Origin: Bog-950 sp046329515
Lineage (GTDB): Bacteria; Bacteroidota; Bacteroidia; Chitinophagales; LD1
Direction of reading: 5' to 3'
Assembly (NCBI GenBank): GCA_046329515.1
Contig: JAXLUM010000001.1
Location: 372,001 to 436,000, forward strand
DNA length: 64,000 nt
Shown: positions 9,301 to 16,437 of the stretch, in pieces
Layout of the letters: each line of letters opens with the position of its first letter
How positions within the stretch are numbered: the stretch's first letter is position 1
The notes under the pieces: generated by a model
Told to the model about the DNA's origin: nothing
The model's database searches: none
The model's input: only the letters and a program-made list of their open reading frames with translations
Made by a program: the position numbers and the translations under genes

Positions 9301-10087
9301 TGACCGTGCCACTGAGATTGAACATGACCCAAGCGGGAACGAGCCTTATGCTGAATTGCGCGGATGGTTAATTGAAGGTGGTTATGTGGCCGCAGGTAAT
9401 GTTCCTAACGCCCTTACTACACCAATTGGCGCTTCAGCCGTATTGGTGGATGAAAGCGCAAACGTAGGAATTGGCACTACCGCACCTGGTGGTTACCGTT
9501 TAAATGTAACCGGTGGTAATACTTATTTAGATCAGGGCTTATATATACGTTGCGCTACCTGCGGTGGTACTAGCTTAGGCAGCGGAGCCGATTGGGGTAT
9601 ACTTACCCTGCAGGGTCGTGTGCTTTCTGCAAACAGCAATTTACACTTATCGCCTCCTAACGGCAGCAAGGTTATTATTAACTCGCAATATCGCGCTGCA
9701 GGTGGTAGCACAGGTACCACCGGTTTAGATGTAGAAGACGGTGGTATACGTATGAAGAAGAGCTATATGTATTTTCAACGTTACCGCTATTGCAACTGCT
9801 TCGGCGCGGGCAGCGATGGTAACATAAACATTGGCGCCTGGGATTTTTGTGCTGTGGCCCAGGTTGGTTTTAAAAATAACCAGAGTGCTACAGATGAGGA
9901 TGATGATGTGCAGTGTGCCGTTTTCCCGAATGGTTATGGAGCAGGAGAACAAACGAACTACGGAACAGCCGGTACAGTTACCTATACAGAAGCATTTAAC
10001 ACCAAACGCACCTGGTTTATGTATTACGAAGCGTATGAAGATACCAACGGTGTAACCTGTGCCGCTAACTGTATGAACTTTGAATAA
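6374..10087 (+). CDS. Giant secreted fibre-like protein with tandem 70-residue repeats and an ILEI-like domain
   Basis: The start is placed at ATG 6374, because only from there does a signal peptide appear (MKKLLPLALVLCTALAYGQ); the frame is open upstream only to a TTG at 6323. The protein has 1237 residues. It begins with NVGIGNNNPQSKFDISG, a tail-fibre-type opening. Residues about 400-680 contain four near-identical 69-70-residue repeats around TKVWGTDGAGNPSW. Residues about 875-1010 match the ILEI/FAM3 fold pattern as I know it: GLTLTIITKST, then DVYGDPAASNNLATALNAL, then GQIGILTSYDAWEGQIT. The last 190 residues are Cys-rich (RCATC, YCNCF, CAANC), suggesting disulfide bonds. Probable role: secreted surface fibre binding glycans or other ligands, which is inferred. 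A terminator follows at 10106. Confidence 0.75.
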   Translation: MKKLLPLALVLCTALAYGQNVGIGNNNPQSKFDISGDLALRETGIVLSSGANNNVDLVTKKYSFYRITGPGAAFSITGLSGGADGRVVTLYNTTSFPMTIANQNGSSTAANQIKTLDGNDMVSVAANASVSLAYDVTDQRWLVTSFNNFYPKNAWSLRGNGGTNPANDYIGTSDAQDLSIRTNGTERIKVQNSTGNVGINTSPDANAALDIASTNKGLMIPRVALISTTNPVSGSKPDGLMVYNTSTSGTYSIPGIYMWKGTDWVRVIENTTVSGSLQPLSNTVAGGLTTFSYNGGTATQIGIANQGVVTGMIANDAVTTTQIAPNTITSADMGPNSVDLSSGVVTNLLPINRGGTNSNATPNGGAIAYGNGSGYAFSPVGTSGQVLVSGGAGSPTWANANSTLTTKNITTPNSAISITNGTGQVVGASDVTINVNNNSSSSAGLVTSGSGQVTKVWGTDGAGNPSWRDPNGQLTSGDITSATTGVSVTNGTGRVLGASTVSVNVASNSSTSPGLVTSGAGQATKVWGTDGAGNPSWKDPNGQLTTGNVTSSTTGVTIGTGTGRVVGGNMTVDVASNSSSSPGLVASGSGQVTKVWGTDGAGNPSWKDPNGQLTAGNVISSTTGVTITNGTSRVLGTTSLAVDVATNSSTSPGLVASGAGQNTKVWGTDASGVPTWRNAGTMLTAGTGITISTNTINSVWTQTSNDIYNNNTANVGVGLTNPGAKFTVRAGGTDPGTADDGKGVFISGSYGSGQAFDGGFEFRHDNLTQGVGIGYNTIYATGSNADQDLQLQARGNGYLRFRVNGNERVNISNGGVVNVAGLAGTGNRMVYADASGNLTTNNNIGKTEALYVRGTGLNNAANRIVRWGNTEYVNSNLRGLTLTIITKSTHAHVSSTNYDVYGDPAASNNLATALNALTNGQIGILTSYDAWEGQITSNLQAAFRRLGLYKAAMTTVGGSRRPYAAIFEAASGGITSDRATEIEHDPSGNEPYAELRGWLIEGGYVAAGNVPNALTTPIGASAVLVDESANVGIGTTAPGGYRLNVTGGNTYLDQGLYIRCATCGGTSLGSGADWGILTLQGRVLSANSNLHLSPPNGSKVIINSQYRAAGGSTGTTGLDVEDGGIRMKKSYMYFQRYRYCNCFGAGSDGNINIGAWDFCAVAQVGFKNNQSATDEDDDVQCAVFPNGYGAGEQTNYGTAGTVTYTEAFNTKRTWFMYYEAYEDTNGVTCAANCMNFE
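7573..8407 (+). repeat. Four tandem ~210-bp intragenic repeats
   Basis: The block encoding TKVWGTDGAGNPSW recurs near 7731, 7941, 8148 and 8358, so the spacings are 210, 207 and 210 bp. All keep the reading frame. Copies differ mainly in third codon positions and a few residues (NGTGRVLGAS versus GTGTGRVVGG). This array can change copy number by recombination. Confidence 0.8.
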
Positions 10088-10105
10088 AAAATACTGACTT
10101 AATTT

Positions 10106-10135
10106 GCAAAGCGCTGCCTTAAAGCAGCGTTTTGT
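10106..10135 (+). terminator. Rho-independent terminator
   Basis: CGCTGC (10112-10117) pairs with GCAGCG (10124-10129) across a 6-nt loop, preceded by an A-run and followed by TTTTG. It sits 19 nt after the stop of the giant fibre gene. Confidence 0.65.
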
Positions 10136-10144
10136 GTTTATACT

Positions 10145-11551
10145 ATGAAAAAATACAGTTTGCTTTTATGCAGCTTGTTTTGCGCTGCTTTAACTTATGC
10201 CGCTGCCTATTCATTTACGGTAAATATTTACGGCTTTCCGGTAAGTATTAAGCGGGTAGACCAATTGCAGTTGTTACAATTTTATGGAGAGGAATTTACC
10301 GCTATTGATTCTGTAGTAATACGTAATGACACCACCATACTATTTACTGTTAATAATTTTAAGGAAGGTCTTTATGCACTAAAGTTTAAGAGTGAAAAGC
10401 AAAATCAGGCGGAATTGATTTTGACTGCCACTGATGTTAAACTGCGCGTTTCTGCCGCCTACCACGATATAATGAATGGCGAATGTGCTATTGAAAACAG
10501 CCGCGAAAATGAAGCTTATGTGCAACTAATGAAGGTGATTCAGCAATATGAACCGCTGTTTACGGAGCAGGCTGCTAAACTTGAGAGGGTCTCCTTCTTT
10601 CAGCCTGATTATAAAAGACAGATGAAAGTAATTGAGGACAATACGGAATACTTACACCAAAGCTACGATGCACAATTGATAGAAGTGGAACGGGCTTACC
10701 CTAATACGTTTACGGCTGAAGTGCTGGTGCCTTTAAACAAACTTCCATTCCGCAACCAAAGTGCCATTTGGCCTTTGCAGTATGATGGCTACCGAGCGCT
10801 TTTACACGACCATTACTTTGATTCGGTGAACACCAACGACGAGCGACTGCTGCGCCATTATGCCTATATTGATAAAATACACGTTTACCTCTCTACCTAT
10901 ACCGATAAAACATCTGACGGTTCACGCGCGGGTATTGATGTGGTTATGAATTCACTGAAAGAGAATGAAGACGTAAACAGCTTTGTGTATACCTCTTTGC
11001 TTAAAGTGTTTTTAAAGTATAAAAGCGAAGTGTTGGTTAACTATATTACCGAGAAACATCCTAATGGTTGTGCCCTTAATTTAAGTATGGAAGATTTAAG
11101 CCGCCTTAGCAATATGCAGAACAGCATGGTGGGCAGCAAAGGGCGTGATATATTGTTGTATGACGTAAACGGTAAAGCGCAAAGCTTATACGAACAATGC
11201 AAAAAGAACAAAGTAACCCTGCTGGTTTATTGGATTAGCTGGTGCAGCCGCTGCAAAAAGGAAACGCCTGAACTAGAGCGCCTGTATGAACAATATAAAA
11301 AGCAAGGCCTTGGGTTGTTTGCTGTAAGTGTGGATGAAAAGAAAGAGGAATGGGAAAAGGCTTTAGTCGTTAATAAACTTAGCGGTATAAACGTTAGTGA
11401 ATTGGTGCCTTTAAAAGAAAGCAAGGTGCTGCCCTTGTATAATGTAACTACTACGCCCGCCATATTCCTGTTGGATAAGGATGGAAAAATAATGGCCAAA
11501 AATATTTACGGTGCCCAACTGGATGCTGAGATAAGAAAAGCGCTGAAATAA
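10145..11551 (+). CDS. TlpA-like thioredoxin-family protein with DUF4369-type N-terminus
   Basis: A 468-residue exported protein with signal peptide (residues 1-20). The N-terminal third (VNIYGFPVSIKRVDQLQLLQFYGEE and following strands) looks like the DUF4369 domain common in Bacteroidota thiol-disulfide proteins. A helical middle (DUF5106-like) follows, then a C-terminal thioredoxin domain from about residue 340. The redox motif is Cys-Ser-Arg-Cys (about residues 366-369, in WISWCSRCKKETPELE) and the cis-Pro is in TTTPAIFLLDKDGKI. Expected role is periplasmic or envelope thiol-disulfide exchange. It follows the Cys-rich giant fibre, so it may help fold that protein; this is inference. A terminator lies between them, so it probably has its own promoter. 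Confidence 0.85.
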   Translation: MKKYSLLLCSLFCAALTYAAAYSFTVNIYGFPVSIKRVDQLQLLQFYGEEFTAIDSVVIRNDTTILFTVNNFKEGLYALKFKSEKQNQAELILTATDVKLRVSAAYHDIMNGECAIENSRENEAYVQLMKVIQQYEPLFTEQAAKLERVSFFQPDYKRQMKVIEDNTEYLHQSYDAQLIEVERAYPNTFTAEVLVPLNKLPFRNQSAIWPLQYDGYRALLHDHYFDSVNTNDERLLRHYAYIDKIHVYLSTYTDKTSDGSRAGIDVVMNSLKENEDVNSFVYTSLLKVFLKYKSEVLVNYITEKHPNGCALNLSMEDLSRLSNMQNSMVGSKGRDILLYDVNGKAQSLYEQCKKNKVTLLVYWISWCSRCKKETPELERLYEQYKKQGLGLFAVSVDEKKEEWEKALVVNKLSGINVSELVPLKESKVLPLYNVTTTPAIFLLDKDGKIMAKNIYGAQLDAEIRKALK

Positions 11552-11556
11552 TGGAA

Positions 11557-11590
11557 TAAAAAAAGCCCTTCGAATTCGAAGGGCTTTTTT
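11557..11590. terminator. Bidirectional terminator between tlpA-like gene and clpC
   Basis: A perfect palindrome of 13-bp GC-containing arms, AAGCCCTTCGAA meeting TTCGAAGGGCTT, is flanked by A6 on one side and T6 on the other. It can end transcription of both converging genes. Confidence 0.9.
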
Positions 11591-11591
11591 G

Positions 11592-14135
11592 TTATTCCTC
11601 TTTAGGTTCCGCCTTTTTCTTAGCGGCTTTGTAGGTAATTTTTAATTCTTCGGAGCCTTTTTCCAATTCTATTACAAAGGTATCGCCGGGTTTTGCATTG
11701 GCACGTAGTATCTCTTCAGCCAATGGGTCCTCCACATATTTTTGAATAGCTCGGTGTAAAGGTCTTGCACCAAACTGCGGGTCATAACCGCGTTCCGCTA
11801 AAAAGTCTCTGGCCTCATCAGTCAGCTTAATTTCAAAGCCCAAATCATTCAAGCGCTTGGTAACGTCTTTAAGCGCAATGTTGATGATTTTGAAAATAGA
11901 TTCCTTCTCAAGGCTGTTGAAGATGATTACATCATCAATACGGTTCAAAAACTCTGGCGAGAATGTTCTCTTCAATGCTTTTGAAATAACGTTCTTGCTG
12001 TATTCATCGCTTTGTGATGACTTGGACGCCGTAGCAAAACCTACACCTTGTCCGAAGTCTTTAAGGTCACGGGCACCGATGTTCGATGTCATAATTATAA
12101 GCGTGTTCTTGAAGTCAACACGGCGGCCCAGGCTATCTGTTAATATGCCATCATCAAATACCTGCAACAGGATATTAAATACATCAGGGTGTGCTTTTTC
12201 AATCTCATCTAACAACACTACACTGTATGGCTTACGGCGTACTTTTTCAGTCAACTGTCCGCCTTCTTCGTAACCAACATATCCCGGAGGCGCGCCCACT
12301 AAGCGGCTAACACTGAATTTCTCCATGTACTCGCTCATATCAATACGCACAAGAGCTTCTTCACTGTCAAACAGGTAACGGGCAATAGACTTGGCTAACT
12401 CTGTTTTACCTACACCCGTTGGTCCTAAGAAGATGAAGGTGCCTATCGGTTTTTTAGGGTCCTTTAAACCAACACGGTTACGCTGTATGGCTTTAACTAC
12501 TTTCTTAACGGCATCATCCTGGCCAATTACAGCCCCTTGTATTTCGCCGCTCATGTTTACCAGCTTATTGCTTTCGCTCTGGGCAATTTTGTTCACAGGT
12601 ATACCCGTCATCATTGCTACAACTTCGGCAATATCCTCCTCAGTTACAGGAAAATGCTTGGTCTTAGCCTCTTCATCCCACTGCGCTTTCGCTTTATCTA
12701 ACTCTTCCAGTAGGCGCTTTTCAGTGTCGCGCAACTTAGCAGCCTCTTCGTATTTCTGGCTCTTTACTACGTGGTTCTTCTGATGTTTTATTTCTTCCAC
12801 CTGCTTTTCAAGATCCACAATGTTTTTGGGAACGTGAATATTTTTTAGGTGAACGCGGGCACCCACTTCGTCCATTACGTCAATGGCCTTATCAGGTAAA
12901 AACCTATCTGTAATGTAACGGGTAGAAAGCTTAACACAGGCTTCAACAGCTTCTTTGCTGTAATCTACACTGTGGTAATCTTCATACTTAGGTTTAATAT
13001 TAGTAAGTATCTGAACTGTTTCTTCAGGTGATGGCGGGTCAACAATTACCTGCTGAAATCTGCGGGCAAGTGCGCCATCCTTCTCAATATACTGGCGGTA
13101 TTCATCTAATGTAGATGCGCCAATACATTGCAGTTCGCCACGGGCTAAAGCCGGCTTAAAGATGTTTGATGCATCCAATGAACCGGTTGCACCACCGGCA
13201 CCTACAATAGTATGTATCTCATCAATAAACAGAATAACATCGCGGTTCTTTTCCAGCTCATTCATAATGGCCTTCATGCGCTCCTCAAACTGTCCGCGGT
13301 ATTTGGTGCCGGCTACAAGAGCTGCCAGGTCAAGCATTACAATGCGCTTGTTAAATAAAACGCGCGATACTTTTTTCTGCACTATGCGCAGGGCCAGGCC
13401 CTCAACAATAGCCGTTTTACCAACGCCGGGTTCACCTATTAAAATAGGGTTGTTCTTTTTGCGGCGAGATAAAATCTGCGATACACGCTCAATTTCATTT
13501 TCGCGGCCTACAATGGGGTCTAATGCACCCTCTTCAGCTAAGTGGGTAACATCGCGGCCAAAGTTGTCCAACACCGGAGTTTTTGATTTAGCGTTGCCGG
13601 GCTTTTTAGAGGTTGGCTGCTGGCCATAGCCTCTTGACTTTTCTTCCTCAAAAGGCTCATCCTCCGGAGGGTCGTTGGGCGCTTCGGCCTTAATATCGTT
13701 TTGTACGCCTTCTAATTCTGCCTTAAACACTTCGTAATCAACATCAAATTGCGAGAAAATCTGGGTAACAACGTTATCCTTATTCTTTAAAATTGATAGC
13801 ATCAGGTGCTCAGTGCCAATAACATCACTTTTCATCACTTTTGCTTCTAAAACGGTAATTTTCAGCACCTTTTCAGCCTGCTTGGTAAGCGGCAGGTTGT
13901 TGGGGTTAAAATTGCCTTTGGCCGTTTTATCTTTTATCGAATCCTCGATTGTTTTACGGAGCATGACAGGGTCAATTTCCAGGCTCTTCATCGTTTTAAT
14001 TGCCAGGCCCTCGCCTTCGCGTATAAGGCCAAGCACTAAGTGTTCAATCCCGATGAAGTCGTGATTGAGCCTAAGCGCTTCTTCGCGGCTGTAGGAGATA
14101 ACCTCCTTAACTTTTGGTGAGAATTTTGCTTCCAT
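11592..14135 (-). CDS. clpC: ATP-dependent Clp unfoldase ClpC
   Basis: A class I HSP100 unfoldase of 847 residues, feeding substrates to ClpP. The N-domain has two Clp_N repeats (residues about 3-145), followed by an acidic and basic linker, AAA-1 with Walker A GEPGVGKT (residues 234-241), a UVR-type middle segment (around EEAAKLRDTEKRLLEELD), and AAA-2 with Walker A GPTGVGKT and sensor GFATAS region. The C-terminus is Lys/Glu-rich. The UVR middle segment marks it as ClpC rather than ClpA or ClpB. It is monocistronic, with a probable promoter at 14242-14273 and a bidirectional terminator after it. No CtsR-like gene is adjacent. Confidence 0.95.
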   Translation of the reverse strand: MEAKFSPKVKEVISYSREEALRLNHDFIGIEHLVLGLIREGEGLAIKTMKSLEIDPVMLRKTIEDSIKDKTAKGNFNPNNLPLTKQAEKVLKITVLEAKVMKSDVIGTEHLMLSILKNKDNVVTQIFSQFDVDYEVFKAELEGVQNDIKAEAPNDPPEDEPFEEEKSRGYGQQPTSKKPGNAKSKTPVLDNFGRDVTHLAEEGALDPIVGRENEIERVSQILSRRKKNNPILIGEPGVGKTAIVEGLALRIVQKKVSRVLFNKRIVMLDLAALVAGTKYRGQFEERMKAIMNELEKNRDVILFIDEIHTIVGAGGATGSLDASNIFKPALARGELQCIGASTLDEYRQYIEKDGALARRFQQVIVDPPSPEETVQILTNIKPKYEDYHSVDYSKEAVEACVKLSTRYITDRFLPDKAIDVMDEVGARVHLKNIHVPKNIVDLEKQVEEIKHQKNHVVKSQKYEEAAKLRDTEKRLLEELDKAKAQWDEEAKTKHFPVTEEDIAEVVAMMTGIPVNKIAQSESNKLVNMSGEIQGAVIGQDDAVKKVVKAIQRNRVGLKDPKKPIGTFIFLGPTGVGKTELAKSIARYLFDSEEALVRIDMSEYMEKFSVSRLVGAPPGYVGYEEGGQLTEKVRRKPYSVVLLDEIEKAHPDVFNILLQVFDDGILTDSLGRRVDFKNTLIIMTSNIGARDLKDFGQGVGFATASKSSQSDEYSKNVISKALKRTFSPEFLNRIDDVIIFNSLEKESIFKIINIALKDVTKRLNDLGFEIKLTDEARDFLAERGYDPQFGARPLHRAIQKYVEDPLAEEILRANAKPGDTFVIELEKGSEELKITYKAAKKKAEPKEE

Positions 14136-14546
14136 TGAAGAGTTTTAGTCAAATATTAAACCAAGATAGATGTTACGACATGTTGTCGGTTCTACCCAGC
14201 TAAAGACGCCATGTTAACCGTTTTAATTGCATCCTCTCTGTCAAACCTAAGTCATTTGTAGCTAAACATCAAAATACCTTGCCAGCTAAATACTGATAAG
14301 GCATGTTAAGTGTCGTAATTACTCTACTACCTTTAACTTAGACGCTAACCTTACTGAAATCCTTAAAGGCAGTATCTAAAAATAATGTAAAAGAACGCTG
14401 CAGCAGAATAACATATAGGAAAGAAGATAAGTTGTAAAAACCGGATAATTTCCCAAAAACAATCCTTTTGCATACATTGCGGCGGAATTAGTAGTTTTAG
14501 AAAAAAAACGTAGATTAGTAGGCAATTCACACTAAAAGCCCGGCAC
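14136..14546. other. 411-bp divergent intergenic region, clpC / STAS gene
   Basis: This gap holds the clpC promoter described separately. CCAGCTAAA followed by CATGTTAA occurs twice (14196-14217 and 14282-14309), a loose direct repeat. TTTTG at 14466-14470 and TAGTTTTA at 14492-14499 may be the STAS gene promoter, though the spacing is 21 nt. I see no gene. Confidence 0.5.
14242..14273 (-). promoter_or_regulatory. Probable clpC promoter
   Basis: On the minus strand TTTG (14273-14270) is followed after 20 nt by TAGGTTTG (14249-14242), an exact match to the Bacteroidota -7 consensus TAnnTTTG. The leader to the clpC start would be about 100 nt. Confidence 0.5.
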
Positions 14547-14915
14547 ATGAAATTTCAAGTAGATAAGAGAGATCGTTTGGTTATAGTGAAACTTAACGAA
14601 GAGAAATTGTTGAGCAACCTGGCCCCGCACCTTAAGTCGGAGTTGGTAATACTTAACAATGAAGGTTTCCGTAATGTTGTACTTGATTTAACCGAGGTGC
14701 AGTATGTTGATTCATCAGGCCTTAGTGCGCTTTTGGTAGGTAACCGTTTGTGTAAAGAAGCAGGCGGTATGTTTGTATTAACAGGCTTAAACCCGCACAT
14801 TCAAAAGCTTATTAAAATATCGCAGTTAGAGCCGATATTGAATATAGTGGCTTCACTTACTGAGTCGGTAGACTTTGTAATGATGGAAGAGTTGGATAAA
14901 GATTTAAGAAGCTAA
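14547..14915 (+). CDS. STAS-domain protein (anti-sigma-factor antagonist type)
   Basis: A 122-residue single STAS domain, as in SpoIIAA/RsbV-type antagonists that bind an anti-sigma kinase when dephosphorylated. The phosphorylation-site pattern is present as YVDSSGLSALLVG (residues about 52-64), preceded by the NVVLDLTEV strand. The C-terminus has a short acidic extension. It lies 13 nt before rnz on the same strand. No partner kinase gene is adjacent, so the partner is unknown. Confidence 0.85.
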   Translation: MKFQVDKRDRLVIVKLNEEKLLSNLAPHLKSELVILNNEGFRNVVLDLTEVQYVDSSGLSALLVGNRLCKEAGGMFVLTGLNPHIQKLIKISQLEPILNIVASLTESVDFVMMEELDKDLRS

Positions 14916-14928
14916 GTTTTACGGCTTA

Positions 14929-15864
14929 ATGCAATTTGAGCTAACCATTTTAGGGTGCAATGGAGCTATACCCGCCTTTAACAGGCACCCAACCTCGCAG
15001 GTAGTTAACCATAACGGCAGTTTGTTTCTTGTAGACTGTGGTGAAGGCACCCAGTTTCAGATGATTAAATATGCTATTAAGCGCGGAAGGCTTGATAATA
15101 TTTTTATCAGTCACTTACACGGCGACCACTTTTTTGGTTTGGTGGCGCTGCTAACGTCATTTAATCTTAACTGGCGCGAACATCCCCTAAATCTTTACGG
15201 TCCTCCCGCGCTAATGGATATTGTCAATCTGCACTTTAAGCATTCTGAAACTACCCTGCGTTACGATATACATTTTCATCCTATAATAGCCGATAAGGCA
15301 CGGGTTATATATGAGGATAATGCGTTAAGTGTGGAAACAATTGTTTTAAAGCACCGCTTACCTACTACAGGTTTTTTGTTTCGTGAAAAGCCGAACCTGC
15401 GTAAAATTATACCTGCAAAAGTTTTAGAGCATAACATTCCGTTTGATCAAATAAATGATATTAAACGAGGGGATGATTTTACTACGGAAAGCGGCCTTGT
15501 AATATCCAATAAGGAGCTGACCCTTGATCCTCACCCGGCACGGAGCTACGCTTACTGCAGCGACACTGCTTATACCGAATCCTATCTGGAACAGATTAAT
15601 GGGGTGGACCTGCTTTATCATGAGGCTACTTTTATACAAGCGCATGCCGAGCGGGCTACCGAAACGTTTCATTCAACTACAAAGCAGGCCGCGCATATAG
15701 CAAAAACAGCAAGCGTAAAGAAATTGGTAATAGGGCATTTTAGCGCCCGCTACGAAAACCTGGAGCCCTTATTGTTTGAAGCAAAAGAAGTTTTTGCGAA
15801 TACTGAACTGGCAGAAGAGGGGAAAGCATTTGTATTAGAAGCGCAAAAAGCCGCACGCAGTTAA
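14929..15864 (+). CDS. rnz: Ribonuclease Z
   Basis: A metallo-beta-lactamase-fold endonuclease that trims the 3' ends of tRNA precursors. The 311-residue length is normal for the short form. Zinc ligands are visible: His-Leu-His-Gly-Asp-His at 62-67, then the later AYCSDTAYT segment with Asp, HEATF, and GHFSARY with the final His. The early LGCNGAIPAFNRHPTSQ block is also typical. It follows the STAS gene closely and ends immediately before the stop codon of the convergent DinB-like gene. Confidence 0.93.
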   Translation: MQFELTILGCNGAIPAFNRHPTSQVVNHNGSLFLVDCGEGTQFQMIKYAIKRGRLDNIFISHLHGDHFFGLVALLTSFNLNWREHPLNLYGPPALMDIVNLHFKHSETTLRYDIHFHPIIADKARVIYEDNALSVETIVLKHRLPTTGFLFREKPNLRKIIPAKVLEHNIPFDQINDIKRGDDFTTESGLVISNKELTLDPHPARSYAYCSDTAYTESYLEQINGVDLLYHEATFIQAHAERATETFHSTTKQAAHIAKTASVKKLVIGHFSARYENLEPLLFEAKEVFANTELAEEGKAFVLEAQKAARS

Positions 15865-16359
15865 CTAAAGCCCTAACAAACGTTCAATTTGCCTGCGGTG
15901 GCGCATTATGTGCACAATGGCGTGTTCCAATATCTGTTCTATATCAAATGCCTGCCCCCAGCTAACTTTCATAATGTTATCTAAGGTTTGCTGCCAGGTA
16001 ATATCCCATTTGTTTTTCAGGCATTCTTCCTGGTAGTTAAGCATATCATCTATTCCTTTTACAACTTCCTGCGCATTAGAGAAAGAAAGAACCGGTTTAG
16101 GAATAGTCACCTCATCACCAAACTGCTTGCGGATATAGTTAGAGTAGTTATAGCCACAAAAAACTACGTGCGTAGATATTTTTTGCACCGTGGTACAAGA
16201 AGGGTCCTGCGTTTCAGGGTCAATTACCCGCGTGAAATCCTCCTGGCTTAACGATAAAAGCAGCGCTTTGTACTCCTCTGCAACTTTACAATACTCATCC
16301 ATTAAAGCACCCAGTGGACCGGGGCGGTAGAGCTTATTAGTGGTGTTCATCTCTGGCAT
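15865..16359 (-). CDS. DinB/YfiT-fold protein
   Basis: A 164-residue four-helix-bundle protein of the DinB-like superfamily. The three expected metal-binding His positions can be seen: one in STHVVFCGYNYSNYI (about residues 63-77) and two in EHAIVHIMRHRRQIE near the C-terminus. Some family members are thiol-dependent metal enzymes, but the substrate is unknown here. It follows uvrB by 78 nt in the same direction and may share its transcript. Confidence 0.75.
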   Translation of the reverse strand: MPEMNTTNKLYRPGPLGALMDEYCKVAEEYKALLLSLSQEDFTRVIDPETQDPSCTTVQKISTHVVFCGYNYSNYIRKQFGDEVTIPKPVLSFSNAQEVVKGIDDMLNYQEECLKNKWDITWQQTLDNIMKVSWGQAFDIEQILEHAIVHIMRHRRQIERLLGL

Positions 16360-16437
16360 TTACTCAGCAAGATAGTATCTCAGTCCTGATTTTAAAAAAT
16401 GTAAATACGCCTTGGTTTATCAATTGGACCATCGTAT

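Noticed and set aside
11857..14064. Several plus-strand frames inside clpC
   Set aside because: They are shadows of clpC, whose motifs are complete on the minus strand.
14363..14548. Minus-strand 61-codon frame before the STAS gene
   Set aside because: It overlaps the STAS promoter region and has a hydrophobic low-complexity composition without family resemblance.
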